DNA of 35,268 nucleotides from Gracilaria vermiculophylla (lineage: Eukaryota > Rhodophyta > Florideophyceae > Gracilariales > Gracilariaceae): positions 2,891,190 through 2,926,457 of the forward strand of contig JAHNZQ020003150.1 of NCBI GenBank assembly GCA_019155205.2, written 5' to 3'. The translations under genes and the position numbers were made by a program. Under the pieces are notes generated by a model. It saw only the letters and a program-made list of their open reading frames with translations. It was not told the origin of the DNA and made no database searches. Of this stretch, positions 1-8,401 are shown in pieces (positions within the stretch are counted from its first letter, which is position 1; the number at the start of each line of letters is the position of its first letter).

Positions 1-144
1 GGATTTACACCCGGCTCGTGTCGACCCTATCAGAGGGCTCTCTCGCTGTGCCACCTCTCATTGAGAGCAAGCTTGAACACCTTGGTGGTGCTTCCGCGAC
101 GCGGCTCGTGTCTGTGCCACGTTCGTATTTTGCACTACAAAGAG
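1..144. other. Unassigned left edge, possibly LTR U3
   Basis: No gene is visible. The stretch ends directly at the TATA-like sequence that begins the family D leader at 145. The other two leader-bearing D copies (5358 and 10271) carry a different upstream sequence. It could be the rest of an LTR or simply flanking DNA. Confidence 0.3.
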
Positions 145-344
145 TCTTTATATACTAGTTTTTTAAATCTACAAAGTCTGACAGTCACTTACACTTCGGC
201 ACATTGGTGACCTTGGAGAAATCACAATCAACCAATCGAGTTAGGTTAAGACTAAATACTACGACAAGTGGAAACTTGTACAGTCGAAAGGCACCACTAG
301 ACACTGTGCACCACTAGTTGTTACAATTGTGAATTCGTTTTGCT
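145..344 (+). mobile_element. LTR-retrotransposon leader relic, family D copy 1
   Basis: The segment holds a TATA-like TCTTTATATACTAG (145 on), an apparent LTR end CGGCACA (to 203), then TGGTGACCTTGGAG (205 on). That last sequence begins with TGG and would pair with a tRNA 3' end finishing GGTCACCA, so it is a good primer-binding-site candidate. About 40 bases later a short reading frame resembles the start of a gag-like protein (KYYDKWKL, then a Cys/His-containing GIAGHCAPL in the sister copy). Here the start codon seen at 5493 in copy 2 is AAG (248-250). The relic ends within about 100 bases, where family A/B sequence begins. Family assignment beyond LTR element is inference. Confidence 0.5.
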
Positions 345-384
345 GTCCATCGCTAGTGCATCGTTTTGCCATCAAAGTGATGTG
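345..384 (-). repeat. Remnant of an older Tc1 family A end
   Basis: The sequence TGCTGTCCATCGCTAGTGCA and what follows matches the 3' end region of family A elements at 1248-1295, 6484-6535, 24375-24420 and 27115-27165. The same piece therefore occurs twice in this module. It shows that family B (385) was inserted into an earlier A copy before a younger A entered B. Confidence 0.5.
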
Positions 385-1061
385 CAGTACGTCTCAAAAA
401 CATAGCACAGTGCAAGCGCGCCCCTAAATGTTGAGTGTTGCTCACTGTAGCAACCACTTTCAGTCAAAACCTTCAAAAACGCCTTTCAAAAGTATCACAC
501 ATTTGCAACTCGTGCGTGATTATTTTTACAACACGTTTTGTTTCCTCCAAAACACATACTTAGTATCTTCTACATTGACAGCTTTCACCACAGTAATTAA
601 AACTGTACTTCAGTTCTTAGCCATTACTCCTATTGTATGTACCATTCTTTTGATTATGTACTGCAATATAAACACAAACATTTATTAACAGCCTAATAAT
701 GCTCAGCTGCACCAATCATCTTATTCTTTTTGCAACATTATTATCCCACAAATTTACTTTGCCCTAAACAAACGCATGAACAGAACGATACGGTTACAAA
801 AACTGGATACAATGGTAATGAACCACCCCTCACAGTTCTTTTCGTTCACAAAACTGAACAAACTTTTCTTTCGCAAGCTCCAAATAAACAAAACATCATT
901 TCACAGCCTGCATTGAGCAATGATAAAAAGACAGCTGCCATAAAACTTTATTAAATATACATGAAAACTTCCAGTAAACTCAACATTGCTATTTCACATA
1001 TATCGGTCATGAGCAAAACAAATCAACAAAATTTGAACATCAAAAAACTTCTATTGCAGCT
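385..1061 (+). mobile_element. Tc1-like element family B, left part (copy 1)
   Basis: The left end CAGTACGTCTCAAAAAC fits the family B terminal inverted repeat, consensus CAGTGCGTYTCAAAAGTATAG, also seen at 5630, 17288, 24421 and 29618. The interior matches the four other B copies, including the start region of a plus-strand transposase. That start has the pattern ALSxDxKTAAIK, typical of an N-terminal Tc1 helix-turn-helix, but the initiating ATG found in copies 2 and 3 is ATC here. The copy is interrupted at a TA (1062-1063) by family A and does not resume, so the right part is lost. Confidence 0.6.
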
Positions 1062-1304
1062 TACACACTGTTTTAAAAATATACCACATGCTGTCAAATC
1101 TCATAAAAACTACCAAATGTATACTATACGCCTACAAAAACTGGTTTCAGAAAAATATTATAAAGTCAAAAACCCGTTTTAAAAACATTTGATCATCACC
1201 AACAAATTTTCACTGCGCAACGCTCAATGCTTTATTTTGCACCGTTCTTGCTGTATAATTCTAATGCAGTGTTTGGCCATCAAAGTAATGTACTTTCCTA
1301 CACT

Positions 1305-2216
1305 TCACACTGTTACACATTTCCAGCAATGTTTAATCCAGTTCTTCAGTTCAAATACTGTCTCAAATTGCCTTCCATATTCATCAACCATCCTCGCCTG
1401 CGGTCTCCAAACATTTTCTATTGCAATCGAATCTGGTGAGCGCGCCAATTACTCTAAAACAGATACTTCACACTCCTGTAGCCAGATGTTTACTACTAAT
1501 AAATTTTGTACAGGCGCATTATTCTGATGAGAATTGAAATTTTCTTCACGAGACCATTTATCAAACGGTAACAAATAATTGTATAGAACTGCTTGATGTT
1601 TTTCGGCTTTCACGTTTGTTTCAATAAGCGCAATTTCCGTTATACCTTTACTAGAAAGGCCCGCCGAAACCATTACAAAGTCTTTACCTGAATACCTAAT
1701 ATCAAACTCAGGACGTTCCTAGGGAAAATCATGCCAATAACATTTGTAGCAATTTGGTCCGTCTAAATTGAACTTTTTATCATCATTAAAAATAACCTTT
1801 TCCCATTTTTTCCAGTACGCTTTTCCAGCACACCAGTCAAATCTCTACTGCTTGTAATGGTTTTGGAGAAAGAACGTTTTCTTAATATTTTTATATTTAA
1901 ATAAGTTTGTGCTGTTTATCTGCCTCCATATAGTTAATATAGAAACGTTGAAATTGAAATTTATTCCAAGAATTTTGCACGATACTTTTCCTTTCCATAC
2001 GTTTCTTTTAATTTCTTTTTTATCGGCTGGGCTGAGCTTCGTATGGCGTCCAGGAGATCGTTTTAATCTGTAAGGAGTCGGATTTTGGAGAAAAGCAGCT
2101 ATTGTGACCCCAGAACGCTTCAATTGTTTGGCGATAGCGCTATTAGAAAGTTTCTAGGCGTTTACCTTAACGACTAGAAGCTGTTCTTGTTTGGAAAGAG
2201 GCGGACTTCGAGCCAT
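1305..2216 (-). pseudogene. Tc1-family transposase, decayed
   Basis: The minus-strand reading starts at ATG 2216 with MARSPPLSKQEQ. It runs through a paired helix-turn-helix region ending in PGRHTKLSPADKKEI, then the catalytic core. The core shows NDDKKFNLDGP (first acidic site), a YWHD motif, HQNNAPVQ where HQDNAPVH is expected (second Asp changed to Asn), and SPDSIAIENVW (the Glu of the DD34E triad). Length of about 300 codons is normal for Tc1. There is an early in-frame TAG after residue 20, and frameshifts near 1840 and 1670 and again near 1450. It cannot encode an active enzyme. The family call is firm from the motifs. Confidence 0.8.
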
Positions 2217-2282
2217 GTTTATTAAGCAGAAGGCGTTATACCTATCTTTTTGAAACGATTCTTCCTAGACTATGTGCAAAAT

Positions 2283-2286
2283 CTAG
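2283..2286. repeat. CTAG target-site duplication of the piggyBac element (left copy; right copy 5134-5137)
   Basis: CTAG flanks the piggyBac element on both sides (2283-2286 and 5134-5137). Unoccupied family A copies carry CTAG only once at the same place (about 7517, 18143 and 28257). This shows that CTAG is the duplicated target and not part of the terminal repeat. CTAG is itself palindromic, so it also extends the terminal symmetry. Confidence 0.75.
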
Positions 2287-2299
2287 TGTCTATCCGACC

Positions 2300-2352
2300 G
2301 GTGCGCTGACCTCATATGAGGTCAAATTGACAACATATGAGGTCAGCGCACC
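2300..2352. repeat. Subterminal 19 bp inverted repeat (piggyBac left end)
   Basis: GGTGCGCTGACCTCATATG (2300-2318) is perfectly inverted at 2334-2352 with a 15-base loop. The left arm plus the loop start forms an 18-base palindrome, TGACCTCATATGAGGTCA (2307-2324). A matching palindrome lies at the other end of the element (5102-5117). It is a likely transposase-binding site. Confidence 0.75.
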
Positions 2353-2829
2353 ATCACGCAAAAGTAATAATAAAAAATTTGAATTTGACCCGTAGGCCAA
2401 TATTTTGGAAATTTTAAAATTAAAACCCTGTTATCCAGGATTGCCTGTGAACAATAAATAGTTGTAGAGCACTCTCTGAGCTATCACAGCAGGTCAGTGG
2501 TCACCAGACTACATGTGGGCAACCAAACCTGATTTCGAACCTCGCTGAGTTTCTAAAAAACTCAACAACTCCTTCGGGAGCTCGACTAATTCTAAAAACA
2601 TTTGAACTCTCAGAACGTTTTAAACACCCACCCTAAACAGCAGACAGAATAAGGTGACATCTGTTAAATAGGCAGTCTCGAAATAGAGTTTAAAAAATCT
2701 AGCAAGTCTAAATAACGCGGATTGAATTAGTAGGAGACTTAAGGTAAAAGAACTTTTGCTCCATAGTTGCATAGAAATGTTGAATTTCACTTAAAAAAAC
2801 TAGTTTTGTCAACGTTGTTGACATTTCTT

Positions 2830-4933
2830 TTAGATACTATGCTTACCTATACCGTGACACTCCTCAATGTGCTTTATAAAAAAATTTCTGTTCGTACCGG
2901 TGTGACATAAAAACACTTCTTTTTCTTTCCCTGAATAGCATCCAGAACATACAAACTTCGATTTTGTATTACCGCTGCAATAATTGCATCGTCCTTGATA
3001 TAAAACTTTTGTAATCATTCCATTTTTTGTTTTCCTTCTTCTGTTGCTTTGCATTAAATGGAACCCGGTGCCAGCAGAAATTGGTTGTTCAGTATTATTT
3101 TCATTTTCCGGTTCATTTCTTTTCATTAAAGCAGTCGTGTCCCAAGTATTGTCTATTAATTCATCGGTCAACTCACAATGAAATTGATGGGGAATTTTTA
3201 CGCTCCTGTTTCCATTTGCTGCCTTATACAGCTTCCGTGCATCCACAATTCAAATTGCTAAAAGAGAGCAATTGACTCGAAATGACCACTCTTTCACTTC
3301 TATTTTCTTTTCCAGATTTAAGTCATTTTGTCGGCATCTGTAATGGCGATCGATCATGGAGCATGTTTTGTAGTATTCTTCACAAATCTCAGGAGTTGCA
3401 ACCTCAAATTCCATTTTCTTATAAATAGTTCCCTTCCGCCTCCGTCTCTCCCTTACAATAGGATTACCAGGATTAACTGTGACCGAGGTTGAAATGAAGT
3501 ATTTTTTATCTCGATCCATCCACATTACGGCCATCATGTCACTATTAGGGACGCTTCCCTTTGAAATCATAGATATAAAGTCGCCTCTGTTCCTTAACGT
3601 GATTTTAGATAAGTGCTTCAAAGGAAACTCTCGTGATGCATTTTTAATTATTCCAGTAAATCTCAACCCTTTTTCCATGAGTGCTTTAGCGGTGTTGACG
3701 GATGCAAAAAAAAGAATCAGCGCATACTAAACGATCTGATCCAAACTACGGTTGTACTAAACGGAGTAGAATAGCCGTTTCATGAGCACTATCGGAATCA
3801 AAATCCTGTTCTACATTATTAGCACCCATATTGAGTTCGATATTCAGCATTATTCCCAGTCCGTCCACAACAAACAGCTTTCATTGCAAGGCCATTTTCG
3901 GGCTTTCTATCCAACGCGGTATAATGTGGAAGCCCCACATCAATCCAATGACCTCCTTATCCGTACCATCGTGACATTTCTTCGTCAACACATAGAGCAT
4001 GTGATTGCGTGACAAAAGAACGGCGATGATTGTTGATCGCTTTCACAAAATCGGCAATAAACGACCATCTCACGATTCCTTGCTCTTCAGTCACACCATT
4101 TCCACTAAAACATATGCAACTTCTAAGCGATTCAAATCGGTTGTGTGACATACCAAGCCCAATTTTAGGTTGTGGAATGAACTTGGAAAAGTTTCAATAC
4201 TCCAAAGATCACGTCTGTTCGAAAACTCAATACGAGTCATTAAAATGAGAACGCCGAAAAATTTAAGCACCTCCCCTCCTGACGTCCTCCGAGAGCCTTT
4301 GCTTTCCAGTTGGGTATTTGTTCTGCTCACGATAAATTCCAAATTATGCATGGGAAACATCCAGACAAAGAAATTCAATGTAGTCATTCCTGAAGGAACG
4401 TGACGCGGTGAGATAAAATCTCCTGCTGGACCAATAACTTTCCACTGATGCATTTGCATACAACCATTCAGAGGACTCAACGTCATACAGGTTTTCCATT
4501 TTCGACCATGAGCAATAGTTGATTGGCAGGTTGTATGTAGATTTTGAACATCTGGCTGCTCGTGCAAAATTTGCATGTTAGGTGGTGTATTAATCGCTTC
4601 TTCTTCAGCAGGTTGGATGATACTTGCTTCAGTGGACTGATTTTGTTCTTCTGCAGCGTTCGGGGTCTCGTCAACACCAGTACCGAGTTTGACACTTGAT
4701 AAAGGTAGAGTAACTTCTTTTTCACGATTGGGTACACTGAAGTTTACCGTCAAGAATGTCAGATTTTGATTGTTGATCCGGCGAACATCAACCTTTTGAA
4801 CTATTTCTCTGACTGTTGTGTACTTCCATAAAGATCCATACTAGCGTTAACATTCCGCGTCACTGGTAACCAGGCGAGCGCGGCTGTTGACAGTTGCTCC
4901 AGCAGTTCTGCGAGGATCTGTGGACAATGCCAT
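2830..4933 (-). pseudogene. piggyBac transposase (DDE_Tnp_1_7 type), decayed
   Basis: The likely start is ATG 4933 (MALSTDPRRT). In order along the minus strand are an acidic N-terminal stretch, then the piggyBac core with FFVWMFPMHNLEF and GGEVLKFFGVLILMTRIEF. Next come CVDEEMSRWYG (first catalytic Asp), GLPHYTALDRKPENG, a CADSFF segment (second Asp), FTGIIKNASREFP, MWMDRDKKYF, MIDRHYRCRQNDL (third Asp region), and VDARKLYKAAN. The C-terminal zinc-binding tail is Cys-rich, with CNYC, CSGCYSGKEKEVFLC and HIEECH. About 700 codons in total is normal for the superfamily. Breaks include stops near 4840, a frameshift near 4160, a stop at 3957, a frameshift near 3850, and one in a run of A at about 3711. 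The family call is secure and the gene is inactive. Confidence 0.8.
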
Positions 4934-5101
4934 CGTTTACGAATGTTGTTGACGGCTCTGATTGATGTAACAGTCTCAATTCACCCTTTGTTGTTGTAGA
5001 CTCAGTTCAGCCCTGCCGGCGACGACAACATGATAAGGATATCAAAACAAAAAAAGGGAAAATTTTTAATGTTTTCACCTAATTACAAAGTAAATAAAAT
5101 T

Positions 5102-5117
5102 GACCTCATATGAGGTC
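5102..5117. repeat. Subterminal palindrome (piggyBac right end)
   Basis: GACCTCATATGAGGTC is a perfect 16-base palindrome 16 bases from the element end. It is identical to the palindrome core near the left end. The duplication at both ends supports a binding role. Confidence 0.7.
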
Positions 5118-5195
5118 GCTGGTCAAATAGACACTAGCCTACAGTACAGTTTTCGCGCACTTTTGAGGGGTAAAATGTTTATGAAACGAACTGTA

Positions 5196-5357
5196 CATAC
5201 ACTCTTTCAAAAAAAAACCACATGCTGTCATCTCTCAGAAAATAATACCAAACGTCTACCACATGCCTACAAACATCGCTTTCAAAATAAAATAGAAACA
5301 AAAACCTGTTTCAAACACATATGTTCTTTCCGAATATTTTATGTTTGAAATGGTTGA
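5196..5357 (-). repeat. Family A left-end fragment
   Basis: ACACTCTTTCAAAAAAAAAC and the following 150 bases match the left ends of family A seen at 10102-10270, 24190-24420 and 26939 on. It stops where family D sequence begins (TGTCCTCCAGGAGGAC). There is no coding content. It lies back to back with the right end of A copy 1, with only CATA between the terminal motifs. Confidence 0.6.
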
Positions 5358-5629
5358 GCGTGCTTGTCCTCCAGGAGGACTAACACCAGTCTTTATATAC
5401 TAGTTTTTAACATCTACAAAATCCGACAGTCACTTACACTTCGGCACATTGGTGACCTTGGAGAAATCACAATCAACCAATCGAGTTAGGTTATGACTAA
5501 ATACTACGACAAGTGGAAACTTGTACAGTCGGAAGGCATCGCTGGACATTGTGCACCACTAATTGATACAATTGTGCATTCTTTTTGCTGTGCATCGCTA
5601 ATGCATCGTTTTGCCATCAAAGTGATGTG
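5358..5629 (+). mobile_element. LTR-retrotransposon leader relic, family D copy 2, plus old family A end
   Basis: This is a close copy of 145-384: TATA-like TCTTTATATAC (5390 on), LTR end at about 5448, primer-binding candidate TGGTGACCTTGGAG (5450 on), and gag-like start ATG 5493 reading MTKYYDKWKLVQ. From about 5580 it passes into the old family A end and then family B at 5630. Both D copies break at the same junction, so the D/A/B composite was duplicated as a unit. Confidence 0.55.
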
Positions 5630-6300
5630 CAGTGCGTCTCAAAAGCATAGCACAGTGCAAGCGCGCCCCTAATTATGGAGTGTTGCTCACTGTAGCAACC
5701 TTTTTCCGTTAAAACCTTCAAAAACTCCTTTCAACAGTATCACACATTTGCAACTCGTGCGTGATTATTTTTACAACTTTTTTTTTTCTTCCAAAACACA
5801 TAATATCTTCTAAATTGACAGCTTTCACCACAGTAATTAAAACTGTACTTCAGTTCTTAGCCATTACTCCTATTTTATATACCATTCTTTTGATTATGTA
5901 CTGTAATATAAACATAAAAATTTATCAATAGCCTAATAATGCTCAGTTGCACCAATCATCTTATTCTTTTGCAACAATAATATCCCAGCATTGTACTTTG
6001 CACTAAACAAACGCATGAACAGAACGATGCGGTTACAAAAAATGGATGCAATGGTAATGAACAACCTCTCACAGTTCTTTTCGTTCACAAAACTGAACAA
6101 AAATTTCTTTCGGAAGCTCCAAATAAGCAAAGCATGATTTCACAGCCTGCATTGAGCAATGATAAAAAGACAGCTGCCATAAACATTTATTTAATATACA
6201 TGAAAACATCCAGTAAATCAACATTGCTGTTTCACAAACAACGGTCATGAGCAAACAAAATTAACAAAATTTGAACATCGAAAACATCTATTGCAGCTTC

Positions 6301-7586
6301 CACACTGTTTTAAAAATATACGACATCCTATGAAATGTCATAGAAACTACCAAATTTACACTGTACACCTACAAATACTGGTTTCAGAAAACTATTATAT
6401 TGTCAGAAACCTGTTTCAATAGCATATGATCAATAGTAACAAACTTTCACTGCGCGACGCTCAATACTTTATTTTGCACCGTTCTTGCTGTATAATGCTA
6501 ATTCAATTTTTGGCCATCGCATTGATATAATTTCCTACATTTGACACTGTTACAGATTTCCAGCAATGTTTAATACAGTTTTTGAGTTCAAAAACGGTCT
6601 GAGATTGCCATCCATGCGCATAAACCATCCCCGCCTGCATTCCCCCAAACATTTTCTATTGTAGTCGAATCTGGTGAGCGCGCCGGTTACTCTAAAACAG
6701 ATATTTCAGGCTCCTGTAGCCAGTTTTTTTTATTAATGATAAAGTGTGTACAGGCGCATTATCCTGATGATAAATGAAATTTTTTTCACGAATCCATGAA
6801 CCACACGGTAGCAAATAATTGTATAGAACTGCTTGATGCTTTTCGGCATTCATCTTTATTTCAATAAACGCAAATTCCGTTAGACTCTTATTAGAAATGC
6901 CCGCCCAAATCATTTCCAAGCCTTCACCTGAATATCTGGTATCCAATTCATGACGTTTGTAACGAAAATCGTGCCAATAACATTTGTACCAAATTGGTCC
7001 GTCCAAAATTGAACTTTTTATCATCAATAAAAATAGCATTTTTCCATTTTTTTCAGTAGAATTTTCCAGCACACCAGTCAAATCTCTACTGTTTGTAATG
7101 ATCTTGGAAAAAGAAAGTGTTTTTCTTTTTTTTTCATATGTAAATAAATTTGTGCTGTTTATCTGCCTCCATATAATTGATTTAGAAACGTTGAAATTGA
7201 GATTTATTTCAATTGTTTTCCACGGTACTTTTGCTTTGCACAACTCTCTTTCACTTCCTCTTTTATCTGCTGGGTTGAGCTTCTTCGGGAGTCCCGGAAA
7301 TCGTTTTATTCCATAAAGACTCAGAATTATGAGAAGAGTAGCAATTGGGACCCCTCGAACCCTTTTATTTTTTAGCAGTAGCACTGTTGTAATGTTTTTC
7401 GGAGTCGAACTTTACAATTTGAAGCTTTTATTGCTTGAAAAGTGGCAGACCTCGAGCCATTTTTCCTAGAAAGAACACGGTGTACAAATCTTTTTGAAAC
7501 GATTCTACATAGACTATGTGCAAAATCTAGTCTACAGTACTGTTTTCGCACTTTTTTGAGGGGTAACATGTTTTTGAAACGCACTG
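6301..7586 (-). mobile_element. Tc1-like element family A, copy 2 (full length, 1,286 bp)
   Basis: It begins CACACTGTTTTAAAAATA and ends ATGTTTTTGAAACGCACTG before TA 7587-7588. The left TA has decayed to TC (6299-6300). This is the best-preserved A element in the window, with a single minus-strand transposase. Family B sequence flanks it on both sides and joins cleanly if the element is removed. Confidence 0.8.
6503..7460 (-). pseudogene. Tc1-family transposase, nearly full length
   Basis: The start at ATG 7460 reads MARGLPLFKQ and the stop is at 6503-6505, about 319 codons, normal for Tc1. A 230-codon run (7384-6692) is open. The DNA-binding half ends near LNPADKRGS. The core has SILDGP and CYWHDF, then WAGISNKSLTEF, YHQDNAPVHT (second catalytic Asp kept), and TTIENVW (third acidic residue kept). 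The first catalytic motif, readable as FIDDKKFN, lies in another frame because of a small indel near 7040. Stops occur near the start and a frameshift near 6625. It is inactive but close to repairable in evolutionary terms. Confidence 0.8.
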
Positions 7587-7884
7587 TATGTAATGCTATG
7601 CACTGTACTCTTGATATGAACAACTGCATATACAGCCTTTTTACTGAGCATTATAAATTCAAAAATGTTTACAAAATCCTTCCACACACCTTTTAACAAA
7701 CTTTTGCATAATTTATCAGTGATGTAAACCGGTTTTCCACCAAGATGAGGTTGCCGTTTAGTAGTATGAATCCGTAGTACAGAGGGTCCTAAGGAAATAG
7801 GGTGGTTTGGCCTGGTATAATATTCCTAGGGAGGGCTCGTATTTTATTAGCTTGGCCACGTGGTGGATAATTCCGCCCGCGTGT

Positions 7885-8325
7885 GCTACAGTATCTTTGA
7901 GGGACGGAAGAATTGTTATTTATTTTAGTTAATTTATGCAGGAGATTAGTACAGTAGCGAGACCTGCTGACGCAGGCTCCCGGCTTGATACTTAATCTGC
8001 CGGTTTCGCTCCACCTCTGGGAAAAGTAAAGACAAGCACCCTTGAGTCTTCATTTACTTTTCCGGTTGGAGTCTCTAGTGGATCAACTCAGGTTTCTAAG
8101 CCGACGATCCCCAGGTCGCATCATAGCGGCGCCTGTAGCAGCACTGTCGGCCCAGTGAACCTTTCTCTCCGCTTGGTGTGTGCGGATCCCTTTTAAGAAT
8201 TCCCCCGGCTCGCAAAAGATGATACCGGAGACCATCATTAGGAACACACACCATTGGAGTCAACAAAAACTCCTAACGGACGTTGTGCTTTACTACCTCG
8301 AGAGGAGGGCTGACAGTACGACATA
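7885..8325 (+). mobile_element. LTR plus leader relic, family G copy 1
   Basis: This segment recurs in inverted orientation at 27690-28125. It ends in CACACACCA followed by TGGAGTCAACAAAAACT (8255 on). That is a TGG-initial primer-binding candidate, matching TTGGAGTCACCAAACAATCC in the other copy. Shared sequence continues about 50 bases into a possible gag start (LYYLERRADS reading). The 5' boundary is not defined, and 7767-7884 before it is unassigned. It may be the LTR belonging to the coding relic that starts at 8402. Confidence 0.5.
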
Positions 8326-8401
8326 CCAAAAAAAGAAAATGTTTTGAATCAATTACCTGAGAAAGAAAGAGAGAAAGGACACACGAGCTTCAAAAGAAAA
8401 A

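Larger units (their letters stand above)
2287..5133 (-). mobile_element. piggyBac-superfamily DNA transposon
   Basis: The 2,847 bp element begins TGTCTATCCGACC and ends GGTCAAATAGACA. These are near-perfect inverted repeats TGTCTATnnGACC. Both ends carry a subterminal palindrome GACCTCATATGAGGTC. It is inserted inside family A between two CTAG copies. It encodes one minus-strand transposase relic with piggyBac catalytic and Cys-rich C-terminal domains. Almost all piggyBac elements duplicate TTAA, so CTAG is unusual. The element is younger than the A copy that hosts it and is now dead. Confidence 0.8.
1064..5193 (-). mobile_element. Tc1-like element family A, copy 1, split by piggyBac
   Basis: The element begins CACACTGTTTTAAAAATA after TA 1062-1063 and ends with the inverted counterpart ATGTTTATGAAACGAACTG before TA 5194-5195. 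The TA duplication and the TTTCAAAAACAT-type termini are Tc1/mariner hallmarks. Without the 2.85 kb piggyBac insertion and its 4 bp target duplication the element is about 1.28 kb, the same size as intact copy 2 (6301-7586). Its only gene is the minus-strand transposase relic. It sits in family B at the site that family B copy 4 carries unoccupied (about 25088). Confidence 0.75.
5630..7766 (+). mobile_element. Tc1-like element family B copy 2, interrupted by family A
   Basis: The left end is CAGTGCGTCTCAAAAGCATAG (5630 on). The transposase start is at ATG 6134 and carries the ALSNDKKTAA pattern. Family A (6301-7586) is inserted, after which B resumes at 7589 (TGTAATGCTATGCACTGTAC), matching copy 4 at about 25091. 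A short coding match reading VFHQDEVAV near 7734 is the second catalytic Asp motif of Tc1 transposases (FHQDxA). Homology is lost at about 7766, so the last third is deleted. Confidence 0.65.

Noticed and set aside
428..1182. Series of short plus-strand ORFs (60-110 codons) in AT-rich DNA
   Set aside because: They lie inside Tc1 family B. Only the N-terminal transposase pattern near 900-1010 is meaningful, and the remainder is not conserved in frame between copies.
5102..5117. GACCTCATATGAGGTC as a nuclear-receptor-like or bacterial operator site
   Set aside because: It occurs only near the piggyBac ends, so a transposase site is the simpler reading.
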